Shown here: one piece after another, positions 35,079 to 44,612 of the stretch | How positions within the stretch are numbered: position 1 is the stretch's first letter | Layout: each line of letters opens with the position of its first letter | Assembly (NCBI GenBank): GCA_051656605.1 | Contig: JBOGCF010000019.1 | Coordinates: 30,300 to 94,299, forward strand | DNA length: 64,000 nucleotides | From: UBA12018 sp051656605 | GTDB lineage: Bacteria > Bacteroidota > Bacteroidia > Bacteroidales > CAMTPD01 | Reading direction: 5' to 3' | The notes under the pieces: generated by a model | The model's database searches: none | The model's input: only the letters and a program-made list of their open reading frames with translations | Told to the model about the DNA's origin: nothing | Made by a program: the position numbers and the translations under genes

Positions 35079-37310
35079 TTATAAAACAGTTATTTCGTCG
35101 AGGAAGAACCAACATGGATGTCCTACGCCGTAGTGCCAGTGCGGACAGGTTTTGGTTCCCGTGATTTCCACTTTGATGTAACGAGCAGAAACAGGTGATG
35201 CTGCTTCGTGCTTAATGCCGACAAACTTTACTTGTGGCGAGCGGTCTTCAGGTATGTCTTTCGTTGCAAGTTGGGTAAAGGTATTGTTGTCTGTAGATAC
35301 CGAATACTTTACTTGCGTAGGCAAAAGAATCCATGCGCCTAGTTGGTGCAGGAAGTCGGCTTCGATTGAGTTTATTTCTTTTTCACTTCCCAGATCAATG
35401 ATGAATGAGGCGTCTTGTCCTTCCCAACCTATCCAACTTTCTACAAAGGTTGAGCCTCCGAAAAGTCCGTCAGTAAGTGCCTGCTCGGCTACGGGAACGT
35501 AACGTTGTCCCGGCTGATTCAAGAACGAAATCTTTGCATTTGCCGCTTTGTTTGTGGCAGCTTGCGGAAGATAACGCTGGCGGTATAGCTTGCAATATTC
35601 TACCGGTGAGTTGTTTCGCTCATTGAGTGTAGGGATATTATACTCGGTAACTCGCTCTTCAAACAAGTCTAGTTTCTTGACGATATCTTTTAAGTCTTTC
35701 TTTTGCTCGGTGCGGGCAATCTCTAGTTCAGAGTATTGAATAGGCAAGCGTGCACGGCGTACGCGTGTAAGGAGTACGTTGTCATCGGCTACACTTGCTT
35801 CTGCTTCGTCGAAGAGTTGATTGTATCGGCGCATAAGCTCGGGCTTTAGCATTCCGTTTTTGTGCGTAACGGGCGAGTCATAAATCCAAAGGTTTACGCC
35901 GCTGCCAAGCAGTGCTCCTTCCATTAGTTTGATGTATTTATAGATAGCCGGTGCCGCGTCGCCATAATATCCTTGGAGGAAGTTTTGTGTAAGTGAGTCG
36001 GTGTCGAGTTCGGGATTCCACATTAGTTTAGAAACGAGGTAGGTGCGTAGCTCGGCAAAGTCACCTCCGCGATTACTTGCTATTTGAGAGAAGTGCATCG
36101 TCGCGTTGTTCTTTTTAAAGAGCTTGATGTTGTCCTTGAGAATATGCAGGTTGGGGAATGGGGCCACGTAGTTGTCGAAGTTGATTCCGTAGTCCCAAAT
36201 AAATAGGTTATCAGAGATCGCCGACCATCCTTCGAGTGCTTTGACAAATTCTTTTCCGGTTTTGTTTTCGGTAAGTCCCACCTCGCGCATACAGTCGATG
36301 TCGCAAAGCATGATGTTTACATTGGGCAAAGGCTTTACGTGTTGAGGCGGATTCATCGTGTACAAATAGGCGAGCGTGGAAAACTCTTTGTCGGGAAAAC
36401 GAGTCGCCAATTTGTTGAGAAAATGAATTACACTGCCCGATAGCGCGCCTTCTTTTTCGTCGATTGCTTTACATTGGGGGCACTGACAGTTGGTATAGTT
36501 TCCATCGTTCTGACTCACAGAGATGAGGTTCTTGCCCGGATTGGCTTTGAAGATGGAGTCGAGGCGTTGTGATACGATCTCGAATACTTCATTGTTTGAC
36601 AAACACCACTGACTTGCTTTGCCCGGATGACGTTTGCCATTAAAGAATGAATAATACTCGGGGTGTGATTCTCCGTATATCTCGGATGGAAGCAGTCTGT
36701 CGAAGGTATGTACCCAGTATCCGCCGGCAAAGACTTCGCTTGGTTCTTCGAGGCGATACCAAAGTTTGTAAACAGGGTCTGTTCCCATTGCGTAGTTTTG
36801 ACTTTGTCTGTATCGAAAGGCAGGGTTGTCTATGACTTCAAGCTTAGGGATTTCAATGGTTTGTTGCTTAGGTGCATTGTATTCGTTTTCTCCGAAATAT
36901 TGGATGTCTAGTTCGTTCTCGAGTAATGTTACAACGGCGTAGATGCTACCCTTGTCTCCTCCGCTCAGGATGCGTAATACTCCGTCGTTTGTGGAGATAA
37001 GAAATCCGTCTTCTTTTAGCTGACTTGTTATGCTACTATTGCTTGCTAATGTCGGATTTGAGGCAGTGCCAATTGCAATATCATTCTTTTTTGCCGTTGT
37101 GTTCTTTACAATGGGTATTTGTGCGCCGCTTACTTTATGAATGAAGTCTTGCAATAAACTTGCCGCTTTCATGTCTGTAGAGTCACTACCGGCTACAATA
37201 ATACGCGAGGTCGGTTTGCTGTTCTTTACCAGTTGCACTTGCGCAAACGATGATTGACTCATTAGGAAACCTCCCGCAAGTAGGGTTCCTATCAAGATTT
37301 GATGTTTCAT
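35079..37310 (-). CDS. DUF4838-type glycosidase-like protein with C-terminal F5/8C-like domain
   Basis: A 743-residue secreted protein with a signal peptide ending near residue 23 (SSFAQV). An N-terminal alpha-glucuronidase-like non-catalytic domain (about 30-150) leads into the DUF4838 barrel (about 160-560) with the paired-cysteine segment CQCPQCK. A C-terminal discoidin-like carbohydrate-binding domain (about 600-743: ESWIGWEGQDASFIIDLGSEKEI) follows. It is probably a periplasmic or surface glycan enzyme. The substrate is not evident. Confidence 0.85.
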   Translation of the reverse strand: MKHQILIGTLLAGGFLMSQSSFAQVQLVKNSKPTSRIIVAGSDSTDMKAASLLQDFIHKVSGAQIPIVKNTTAKKNDIAIGTASNPTLASNSSITSQLKEDGFLISTNDGVLRILSGGDKGSIYAVVTLLENELDIQYFGENEYNAPKQQTIEIPKLEVIDNPAFRYRQSQNYAMGTDPVYKLWYRLEEPSEVFAGGYWVHTFDRLLPSEIYGESHPEYYSFFNGKRHPGKASQWCLSNNEVFEIVSQRLDSIFKANPGKNLISVSQNDGNYTNCQCPQCKAIDEKEGALSGSVIHFLNKLATRFPDKEFSTLAYLYTMNPPQHVKPLPNVNIMLCDIDCMREVGLTENKTGKEFVKALEGWSAISDNLFIWDYGINFDNYVAPFPNLHILKDNIKLFKKNNATMHFSQIASNRGGDFAELRTYLVSKLMWNPELDTDSLTQNFLQGYYGDAAPAIYKYIKLMEGALLGSGVNLWIYDSPVTHKNGMLKPELMRRYNQLFDEAEASVADDNVLLTRVRRARLPIQYSELEIARTEQKKDLKDIVKKLDLFEERVTEYNIPTLNERNNSPVEYCKLYRQRYLPQAATNKAANAKISFLNQPGQRYVPVAEQALTDGLFGGSTFVESWIGWEGQDASFIIDLGSEKEINSIEADFLHQLGAWILLPTQVKYSVSTDNNTFTQLATKDIPEDRSPQVKFVGIKHEAASPVSARYIKVEITGTKTCPHWHYGVGHPCWFFLDEITVL

Positions 37311-37337
37311 GGATCAGATTGGTTTAGTTCAATAATC

Positions 37338-37368
37338 CAAATGTAGGAATAGTTTCTTTTTATTCACA
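37338..37368 (-). promoter_or_regulatory. Candidate promoter of the DUF4838 gene
   Basis: On the minus strand a TGTG box (one mismatch to TTTG) is followed after 19 bases by TACATTTG, which matches the TAnnTTTG -7 consensus. It ends 28 bases before the start codon. Confidence 0.5.
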
Positions 37369-37376
37369 GGGAATGA

Positions 37377-37421
37377 ATAAAAAACGGCCCATTACTCGAA
37401 AGAAAGAGTAACAGGCCGTTG
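37377..37421 (-). terminator. Terminator of the choloylglycine-hydrolase gene
   Basis: AACGGCC-TTACTC pairs with GAGTAA-GGCCGTT across a short internal mismatch. On the minus strand it is followed by TTTTTTATTC. It lies between the hydrolase and the DUF4838 gene, showing that they are separate transcripts. Confidence 0.82.
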
Positions 37422-37453
37422 CTTTTATAGTCGTAAGATCGAAAAGTAAATGA

Positions 37454-38422
37454 TTAGAGCATGAACTTGAATGCTTCGGATTCATGCAGCTGTTTTGAGC
37501 ATTCGCCGGAGTAAAACTCGCCATGGCAAAGCGTGAGCTTTAGAATTGGAGCTCCTTCTTCAAAGTTTAATTTGCGAAGATCAATCCAGAATATATTCGG
37601 AGTGATAGTGGACTCGAAGTAATATACTTTGTGCTTTTGCTCTGCGACTGTGCGCCAACGTGTAGATGATATGTGGGGTTGATCGGGCGTAGATAAGCCC
37701 AATGGTACCGAAACATTGCGCATCACACTAAACACTCCCGCTACTGCCAGTGAGGGATTATCGGTGTGAACAATCGAATTGATGTAGAACGATGCCCGCA
37801 CAAAGCGGTCGGTTGGTCGATTGGTGCCGGGTAGCATAACTAATCCTCCGATCTGCTTCCAATATTCATTGAGCGTGATCTGTTTGCGATAAATAGGGGA
37901 GTTGGTCATTACTTGATACTCTTTTCCTTCATGTATCACGAGTTTTCCTTCGATGTACTCAAAGATTGCAGCATTACCAGTGGGGTCAGAAATGGCAAGG
38001 TGTAACGTTGATAATTCTCCGTTTGGCATTTGCGGTGCATGAATGCGGAAGTTCTCCTTTTTTAGTTCTAGAACTGCTTCGCTTACGGTTGCAAAGTTGT
38101 CGAGTACATATTGAGTCCAAATGCTGACACCCATGATGGGGCTCGTATCGTTTGGCCGTGTATATTCCGACTCGGTAAGGTAAAGTAAGTTTGCAACAAG
38201 TCCGGCTTCATTCATTCCGTCGGCTGTGCCAATGTCATATCCTGCTGTAATTACGCTTCCGTATTTAGATATCCACTCAATCGTTGGACCTTTGTCGTAA
38301 CCAGATCGGTGCATGCCTCTAGGAAATACATAAATGTTGGACCGAAGATCTTCTTTCCAATCCATTGAGCGGCCAGTGATAATCAAATTATTTAGCCCGT
38401 GATAAACAGCTCTAGTACACAT
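37454..38422 (-). CDS. Choloylglycine hydrolase family enzyme (bile salt hydrolase / penicillin V acylase type)
   Basis: An Ntn-type amidase of 322 residues. With the ATG at 38422 the protein begins Met-Cys, so the catalytic Cys becomes residue 2 after Met removal. Arg18 and Asp21 (TGRSMDW) then fall at the canonical bile salt hydrolase positions. Further conserved residues are the Asn in DGMNEAGL, the Asn in VMTNSP and the Arg in DRFVRASF. The frame also extends to a GTG 20 codons upstream, but that extension is not a signal peptide and would block the Cys. The enzyme is therefore predicted to be cytoplasmic. Substrate class is open. Confidence 0.88.
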   Translation of the reverse strand: MCTRAVYHGLNNLIITGRSMDWKEDLRSNIYVFPRGMHRSGYDKGPTIEWISKYGSVITAGYDIGTADGMNEAGLVANLLYLTESEYTRPNDTSPIMGVSIWTQYVLDNFATVSEAVLELKKENFRIHAPQMPNGELSTLHLAISDPTGNAAIFEYIEGKLVIHEGKEYQVMTNSPIYRKQITLNEYWKQIGGLVMLPGTNRPTDRFVRASFYINSIVHTDNPSLAVAGVFSVMRNVSVPLGLSTPDQPHISSTRWRTVAEQKHKVYYFESTITPNIFWIDLRKLNFEEGAPILKLTLCHGEFYSGECSKQLHESEAFKFML

Positions 38423-38925
38423 AGCGCAAATGCTTTTAGTTGATTCTATATCCAAAACACTTGTGGGAACTTTTTGTTTCACGTATTCTTCGAGAAAAAT
38501 AATTCTTCAGAGGGTTATCTTTTTTAGCTTATGGGATAAAATAAAGTCTATTAGCTCGATGAATTTAAAAGTGAAGTCTATAATAATTGTATGTGAAATT
38601 CTCGATATAAATTCAGAATTATTGGATTAGATTGTGTTCCTAATCTTGTTTTTGCGCACGGTAACTTGTTGTTCGACTCTTTAAAGTCCCACTTTTTTAT
38701 AACAATAAGATAGTATTTACTTTAGTTTATGATTTGGTGTTCGTCTTGGAGTCTTTGTCTAAATCGATCTCGTTTTTATCTTTGTGAATATTAACTGATA
38801 ATAAGGTTATTATGTCTTTCCCATTCTAACGAAATAAGAACTTCAAATTGTATGTAACTGTTATTATATAGATGTTTTATTACTGCAATTAAAGATTCGA
38901 TGAATAAATAGTAAGGATAGTAGTG
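38423..38925. other. Intergenic region between divergent genes
   Basis: About 500 bases of AT-rich DNA separate the choloylglycine hydrolase and the LuxR-type gene. I see no gene, hairpin or exact promoter pair. It presumably holds both promoters. Confidence 0.5.
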
Positions 38926-40434
38926 ATGAGTAAACAGCAAGTTATAGATAGGTATGGATTCTTTGGTAATTATAACTTTATTAAGGAAGGCCGACAGCAG
39001 CAAGTAGATGAGGATCGAGTAAAGGATCTAATCTCTTTTGCAGTAGCTGAAAACTTTAGTTTTATATTGATTGATTATAATAAAAAGGTTTTATATGAGT
39101 GTTGTTGCGATGAAAACCTAAACTCCAAATTAAGTATCTCTACGAGTTATAAGATGCGAGCAGTACATCACTTATTTATAGATAAAGATGACTGTGGTTT
39201 CGATCTGAATGTCTTGCAAAAGTTTAATAGCATGATTTTGGATTACGCTTTTACGGATAAAGATGATAATGACGGGTTTTATTATTTTAGGTTTGCTTTA
39301 GAGGGAATCATTACTGATTTGCAAATTGATGTTATTCCTTTTAGCTTTACTTCTGGGAAGCAACTAGCGAAAATGCTTTATGTTATTCGTCCATGTTTTA
39401 GGCAGAAAGACTCAAGATTGAATCTTGTTACAAAAACGAATCGATATATTTATGATGAGAAGGAAGGTGGATTTATAACAGCGTGTAGTATTAATATTTC
39501 TGATGATGAGGTAGAAATGCTTCGCTTGTCGGGAGAAGGATATACAGAGGCTGAGATAATAGAAAGAATAAGCTTTACTCCATCTGCTTTCAAGAAAGCA
39601 AAGATTCTTCTGTTCGAGAAGTTAAGAGTTAACTCTGTTTCAAAAGCTCTGAGAGAGGTATATCGCTTGGGCTTGTTGGATCGGCCATCCAAAGAAAGTA
39701 TGTCTTTATCTCCAATTCCGGAGCTTTCATTTAAAGACGAGAGAGTTTTCAACTTAATCCGATTTGCTTTTCTCCTTAGTGAGGCCGAGAATACGGCAAT
39801 TCTTTTAACGGACTCTCAATCGAATGTTATTTACGCTTCGAAGACATTTCTTCATTTGATTAATTATGATGGCGTTGGAGATTTGAATGATATCGGGTCG
39901 TTCTTTAGAGAGCATATTTATGAACGAGATCTTTCAACTTTAGATGCCGTAACTAGTTATGCCGCTCAGATTGCAAAGTCTAGCTTTCGCGTGGATAATA
40001 ATAAACAATATGTTGTTGCTTATAATTTTAGGGTTGTAAAGGAGTTGAACTCTTTGTTATGGCTTAATGCTTTATCGAGACCTGTATTGTTTAATCAAGA
40101 CGATAATCCCGATGTATATTTAAATATATTCAAACCTGTATCTGCTGTAGGTATCAACCGTTTTTCGATTCGAATACTTGCAAATGGTAATACCTATATT
40201 TATTCTGATAGAAAGCGTGCATTTACACTGGAAGATAAGTATCAATTGAAAGAAGTAGAAATTGATATTATTCAGCTCACAGCAGACGGTTGTACAGAGC
40301 AGAAGATTATATCTCGATTGAATATAACCATTGGCTTGTTGAAGCATTATAAGAAAAGTATTTTTCATAAAATGAATGTTCATTCGATGAATGAAGTGGT
40401 TTATATTGCCTTGGAGTGTGGATTGATACATTGA
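38926..40434 (+). CDS. LuxR-type regulator with two tandem sensor-HTH units
   Basis: A 502-residue protein that looks like an internal duplication. Residues about 28-180 form an alpha/beta PAS-like region, 192-251 a LuxR-type helix-turn-helix (DDEVEMLRLSGEGYTEAEII). Residues 272-430 form a second PAS-like region, and 441-502 a second HTH (LKEVEIDIIQLTADGCTEQKII). Equivalent motifs precede each HTH (RYIYDEKEGGF and TYIYSDRKRAF). There is no signal peptide or membrane segment. I use the ATG at 38926; a GTG lies one codon upstream. The target is unknown. Confidence 0.75.
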   Translation: MSKQQVIDRYGFFGNYNFIKEGRQQQVDEDRVKDLISFAVAENFSFILIDYNKKVLYECCCDENLNSKLSISTSYKMRAVHHLFIDKDDCGFDLNVLQKFNSMILDYAFTDKDDNDGFYYFRFALEGIITDLQIDVIPFSFTSGKQLAKMLYVIRPCFRQKDSRLNLVTKTNRYIYDEKEGGFITACSINISDDEVEMLRLSGEGYTEAEIIERISFTPSAFKKAKILLFEKLRVNSVSKALREVYRLGLLDRPSKESMSLSPIPELSFKDERVFNLIRFAFLLSEAENTAILLTDSQSNVIYASKTFLHLINYDGVGDLNDIGSFFREHIYERDLSTLDAVTSYAAQIAKSSFRVDNNKQYVVAYNFRVVKELNSLLWLNALSRPVLFNQDDNPDVYLNIFKPVSAVGINRFSIRILANGNTYIYSDRKRAFTLEDKYQLKEVEIDIIQLTADGCTEQKIISRLNITIGLLKHYKKSIFHKMNVHSMNEVVYIALECGLIH

Positions 40435-40644
40435 TTTTAAATAAAATGCACCTATAAAAGTTTGTTTTTTAGGTAATGTTTTGAATTCTGGAAAGAGTCT
40501 GGAATGTTGTAAGTGTTTGTTTTATATAAAGTTATTTGTTTGTTTGACTTGCTGTTTCTTTTTATACTTTTGAGCAGTTGAACTTTTGAGTCAGTTCTGC
40601 ATTTGCATAAGTCAAAGGCTGTTTTTTACACCAATATTTGCCTT

Positions 40645-40652
40645 TATATTTG
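40645..40652 (+). promoter_or_regulatory. Candidate -7 box upstream of the ECF sigma gene
   Basis: TATATTTG matches the -7 consensus and lies 68 bases before the start codon. No exact -33 TTTG at the right spacing, so tentative. Confidence 0.4.
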
Positions 40653-40720
40653 CAGAGTCATCAACGAAATATATGACAATATAATAGAACAAGATTACAA
40701 ACCATTATATTTATAATGTT

Positions 40721-41224
40721 ATGAACGCGCAACAATTTCAACAAAAATTAATGAGTCTACAAGGAAACATGATGAGTTTTGCTTTGACTCTTACAGCAAA
40801 TAGAGATGATGCTGAAGATTTGCTTCAAGACACAACTTTGAAGGCTCTTGATAATCAAGAGAAATTTGTTGATAATGTAAACTTTAAAGGTTGGGTATTG
40901 ACTATTATGCGCCATACTTTTATTAATAACTATCATAAAGTATTGCGTACACAGACAGTAGTAGATCAGGATATTGATTTATACAATCTAAATGTAACAA
41001 CAGAAACAGGGTTTGAATCTCCAGATGGTGCATATGCAATGAATGAGATAAATAAAGCAATCAATAATTTGAATGATGAATTAAAGATTCCTTTTTCAAT
41101 GTTTCTTACTGGTTACAAGTATAATGAGATTGCTGATAAATTAGATTTGCCTTTAGGTACAATCAAAAGTAGAATATTCTTTGCACGAAAAACACTTCAA
41201 GGTAAATTGAAAGATTTTAGATAA
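40721..41224 (+). CDS. ECF-type RNA polymerase sigma factor
   Basis: A 167-residue sigma factor with region 2 at about 8-75 (LTLTANRDDAEDLLQDTTLKALDNQEKF) and region 4 at about 112-165 (YKYNEIADKLDLPLGTIKSRIFFARKTLQGKL). No anti-sigma gene adjoins it. It converges with a PepSY-like lipoprotein gene across a shared terminator. This orphan type is common in Bacteroidales; the regulon cannot be read from the window. Confidence 0.92.
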   Translation: MNAQQFQQKLMSLQGNMMSFALTLTANRDDAEDLLQDTTLKALDNQEKFVDNVNFKGWVLTIMRHTFINNYHKVLRTQTVVDQDIDLYNLNVTTETGFESPDGAYAMNEINKAINNLNDELKIPFSMFLTGYKYNEIADKLDLPLGTIKSRIFFARKTLQGKLKDFR

Positions 41225-41235
41225 TTAGATATATA

Positions 41236-41281
41236 AAAAGCGAAAGAGCCCTGCATTTAATGCAAGGCTCTTTCGCTTTTG
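41236..41281. terminator. Bidirectional terminator between sigma factor and PepSY lipoprotein genes
   Basis: AAAAGCGAAAGAGCC and GGCTCTTTCGCTTTT form a perfect outer stem around an inner TGCATT/AATGCA stem, with A and T runs on both flanks. It serves both convergent genes. Confidence 0.92.
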
Positions 41282-41292
41282 GTAGCTTAGTA

Positions 41293-42138
41293 TTATTTGT
41301 TTACAATTGTACCCTCTTCGTTAATAGTCAGGTTTACTTCTACTCCATGATCATTTTCAAGTTCGAAAAGATATTGAGCAATTGTATTTGGCTGGATTTT
41401 ATATTTAATTTCATCAATCTTATAATCAGCGTAGTCTGTTTTCTTAAACTCTGTAGCAACAGTATCTGGTAGCTGGTTAAAAGTAATATCCCATTGTGTA
41501 TATAACCATTGATTGTCTTTATTGAACATGATTTCGATAGATTGCTTATCATTGATAATATCTATTTCAAGATTGTCATAAACTTTTTCAGTATCAATTA
41601 TTCTTGCATTAGGATAGTTGTTGTGAACGAATGCAGAAATTGCCTCAGGTAATATATTCGGCTCAAGTTTTTGGCTATCTAACTCAGGCTCTTCTTTTAT
41701 TAATAAACCTGTTTCTGCATAGAATAAGCTCATCTCATTTTTATCAGCTTCATTTTTAACTTCAACAATATATAAGTTATCCATATTAAGACGCTCTTGG
41801 ATTTTAATATCATCAATTTTCCAAGCTTTATAATTACTCTCATTGAATGAAGATTGGATTGCTTGTGGTAGTTTATCAAACTTTACTTCATATTCAGTCA
41901 ACAACCATTTACCATCCTTATCATACCATGCTTCTGCATCTTTAACTCCGGGTTTATCAAACTCGACAACATAAGATGAATTTTTCATTTTCCACTCAGT
42001 GTCTTTAACTCCTGGATATTGACTATCAAAAGCTGCTTGTACAGCTTTGTTGTCTGTTTTTTTGTCTTTATCTGTGCATGAGAAGCTTCCAAATACAAAG
42101 GAGCATGCAATAGCTAATAAGATGTTTTTTGAATTCAT
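41293..42138 (-). CDS. PepSY-like lipoprotein with two repeated modules
   Basis: A 281-residue lipoprotein (Cys21 in GSFSC). Two related modules of about 110-130 residues follow: first YPGVKDTEWKMKNSSYVVEF ... AWYDKDGKWLLTEYEVKFDKLP ... YKAWKIDDIKI; then YPNARIIDTEKVYDNLEIDI ... MFNKDNQWLYTQWDITFNQLP ... YADYKIDEIKY. This is a doubled form of the module in the lipoprotein at 12155-12682. The ligand is unknown. Confidence 0.83.
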   Translation of the reverse strand: MNSKNILLAIACSFVFGSFSCTDKDKKTDNKAVQAAFDSQYPGVKDTEWKMKNSSYVVEFDKPGVKDAEAWYDKDGKWLLTEYEVKFDKLPQAIQSSFNESNYKAWKIDDIKIQERLNMDNLYIVEVKNEADKNEMSLFYAETGLLIKEEPELDSQKLEPNILPEAISAFVHNNYPNARIIDTEKVYDNLEIDIINDKQSIEIMFNKDNQWLYTQWDITFNQLPDTVATEFKKTDYADYKIDEIKYKIQPNTIAQYLFELENDHGVEVNLTINEEGTIVNK

Positions 42139-42489
42139 AGCTTTAAGTTATTCTTTTAATTTCCAAATATTATACGATAAATGGTGTATGCGAGATTATT
42201 GATAAGTAACACGTGTTGGCTGCTATTGTTTTGTTAATTGACATTTATAAATAATTCGGTTGACAATTAAACTGAATAAACGTGTATTGTATTCTTTTGG
42301 TTTTAGATGATATTTCTTTAGCCTTTGCTGATATTGATAATGATTAGATTGCATTTCTTTGACATCATTATTAGATAGGGTATTTACTTTTGATCAAATT
42401 TTTTGAAATGGTGATTTCAAATTTCCTAAGATTGTATACATTTGAAGGAGCTATAAAAAAGATTTACATTAAATACAACAGATGAAATT
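42139..42489. other. Intergenic region upstream of the K+/H+ antiporter gene
   Basis: About 350 AT-rich bases between divergent genes, with no gene visible. It contains one candidate promoter for the antiporter, listed separately, and presumably that of the PepSY lipoprotein. Confidence 0.5.
42358..42392 (+). promoter_or_regulatory. Candidate promoter of the antiporter gene
   Basis: TTTG (42358-42361) and TACTTTTG (42385-42392) match both boxes, but the 23-base spacer is longer than the usual 19-21. Confidence 0.4.
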
Positions 42490-43971
42490 ATGATACATAG
42501 TGCAGAAGGAATTGTATTCATTGGAGCAATTATATTGTTTCTCAGTATTCTTGCAGGTAAGGCTGGTTTTAGATTTGGATTGCCTGCATTATTGCTTTTT
42601 TTAGGAGTTGGTATGTTTTTTGGAAGCGATGGTTTAGGGATTCAATTTAATGATTCGAGTACAGCTCAATTTATTGGGATGTTGGCATTAAGTATAATTC
42701 TATTCTCTGGAGGTATGGATACTAAGGTCTCAGAAATAAGGCCAGTTGCTGTTCCAGGTATAGTCTTGGCTACGATTGGAGTCTTGATTACAACATTCAT
42801 TACTGGACTATTTATTTATTGGATATCTTTATCAATAAACTCATATGTGACTTTAACACTACCAGAGTCATTATTATTAGCAGCTGTAATGTCATCAACC
42901 GATTCTGCATCCGTATTTTCCATATTACGATCTAAAGGAATATTTTTAAAGGAACAGCTAAGACCAACGTTAGAGCTAGAAAGTGGAAGTAATGATCCTA
43001 TGGCCTATATGCTCACAATTTTATTAATTGCATATATCCAGCAAGGTGGAATGAATACAGCTGAAGCTATTCTTTCGTTTGTTGTTCAATTAGGAGTAGG
43101 TATTGTAGGGGGCTTTTTGTTGGGAAAAGCAACAGTGTGGACGATTAACAAAATTAATATTCAGAATCAGTCTCTCTATCCGTTATTATTATTAGCAGCT
43201 GCTTTTTTTACTTTTGCTGCGACAACGTTATGTAAAGGGAATGGTTATTTGGCTGTTTATATTGCTGGTCTTATTGTTGGGAATCATAAAATCATTCATA
43301 AAAAGAGCATTAGTACCTTCTTTGATGGTTTTTCTTGGCTTTGGCAGATTGTAATGTTTTTGACATTAGGTCTACTTGTTAATCCGCATGAGTTGCTTCC
43401 TGTTGCTGGTATCGGACTTAGTATCGGTGTCTTTATGATAATATTAGCACGTCCAATAAGCGTATTCATATGCTTAATTCCATTTAAAAATTACAGCTTT
43501 AAAGGTCGGCTCTACGTCGCTTGGGTTGGACTACGTGGTGCAGTACCAATTATCTTTGCAACTTATCCTTTGATAGCAGGTATCGAGCATGCCAATATGT
43601 TTTTTAATATTGTTTTCTTTATAACAATTCTCTCTTTATTGATACAGGGAACCACTGTTTCTTTATTTGCAAACTGGCTTGGGCTAACAGAAGAACCTAA
43701 AGAAACAAATCATTTCGGAATAGAATTGCCAGAAGAAATACGATCTGTTATGTCTGAGTTTGAAGTAAGTGCTGATACCATAAGAAAAGGGAATAGGCTT
43801 ATGGATATTGATATGCCAGAACACTCACTTGTTGTTATGATTAAACGTCAAGGAGTATTCTTTATACCTCGAGGAAATTCGGAATTGATGCTTGGAGATA
43901 TAATGCTAATTATATCAGACGATAATAATGCAATGGAAGGTGCAAGAAAAGTAATTGAAGCTCACATATAA
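42490..43971 (+). CDS. Potassium/proton antiporter, CPA1/NhaP2 type with TrkA-C domain
   Basis: A 493-residue protein with about twelve to thirteen membrane helices (residues 5-390) containing the CPA motifs LSIILFSGGMDTK, SSTDSASVFS and ESGSNDPMAYML. A C-terminal cytoplasmic TrkA-C-like domain (about 405-493) probably binds a regulatory ligand. The layout matches NhaP2/CvrA antiporters that export K+ in exchange for H+. It is a single gene, and its stop lies eight bases from that of the convergent reductase gene. Confidence 0.92.
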   Translation: MIHSAEGIVFIGAIILFLSILAGKAGFRFGLPALLLFLGVGMFFGSDGLGIQFNDSSTAQFIGMLALSIILFSGGMDTKVSEIRPVAVPGIVLATIGVLITTFITGLFIYWISLSINSYVTLTLPESLLLAAVMSSTDSASVFSILRSKGIFLKEQLRPTLELESGSNDPMAYMLTILLIAYIQQGGMNTAEAILSFVVQLGVGIVGGFLLGKATVWTINKINIQNQSLYPLLLLAAAFFTFAATTLCKGNGYLAVYIAGLIVGNHKIIHKKSISTFFDGFSWLWQIVMFLTLGLLVNPHELLPVAGIGLSIGVFMIILARPISVFICLIPFKNYSFKGRLYVAWVGLRGAVPIIFATYPLIAGIEHANMFFNIVFFITILSLLIQGTTVSLFANWLGLTEEPKETNHFGIELPEEIRSVMSEFEVSADTIRKGNRLMDIDMPEHSLVVMIKRQGVFFIPRGNSELMLGDIMLIISDDNNAMEGARKVIEAHI

Positions 43972-43979
43972 TAATGTAA

Positions 43980-44543
43980 TTATAAGACAGACTTCATGCC
44001 TTCTGCTGGATAAACTACTTCATAATTTATCTCGATTAGACCTGAAGTATGACTTTTGTAACTATTCAATTTAAGCTCTCGTTCTTTCGGTGAATTAGGA
44101 AATAAAAGTACACCTTTTCCCAAAATAACGGGAGCAATGAATAATGTTATGTCATCAATTAGTTTGTGGTCTAGCATTAAGCTTATAATTTCACCTCCAC
44201 CAACAAGCCAAATGTCATTCTTTGAATCTTCTTTAACTTGTTTGATGACTTCAATAACATCAGAGTGGATGAATTCAATATTCTCGTCTACTTTCTTTGT
44301 ATTGATATTGCGTGTAATAATATATGAAAGCTTGTCTTTGTAAGGCCATTCTATTCCGAAACCTATAACCTCTCTATAAGTATTTCCACCCATAATGATA
44401 GAGTCGACTGTTTTGTAGAAATCTTCAAAGCCGTAATCATTATGTTCAGAATCGGCTAATTTGTCTAACCACTCTAAACCTCCATCTAGAGACGCAATAA
44501 AACCATCAAGTGTGCATGCAATATATAATCGAAGTTTACCCAT
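43980..44543 (-). CDS. Dihydrofolate reductase-like (RibD C-terminal family) protein
   Basis: A 187-residue protein with LYIACTLDGFIASLDGGLEWL at the start, IIMGGNTYREVIGFG and IWLVGGGEIISLMLDHKLIDDITLFIAPVILGKG: the YyaP/RibD C-terminal reductase pattern with an NADPH-binding GGGE motif. The family rarely acts as true DHFR; the substrate is not known. It is monocistronic. Confidence 0.88.
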   Translation of the reverse strand: MGKLRLYIACTLDGFIASLDGGLEWLDKLADSEHNDYGFEDFYKTVDSIIMGGNTYREVIGFGIEWPYKDKLSYIITRNINTKKVDENIEFIHSDVIEVIKQVKEDSKNDIWLVGGGEIISLMLDHKLIDDITLFIAPVILGKGVLLFPNSPKERELKLNSYKSHTSGLIEINYEVVYPAEGMKSVL

Positions 44544-44612
44544 TAATTTAATTGTATTAATTAGAAATCTAGTCTATACAATTCTAACACACAGTGATAT
44601 ATATTGTTTGTT

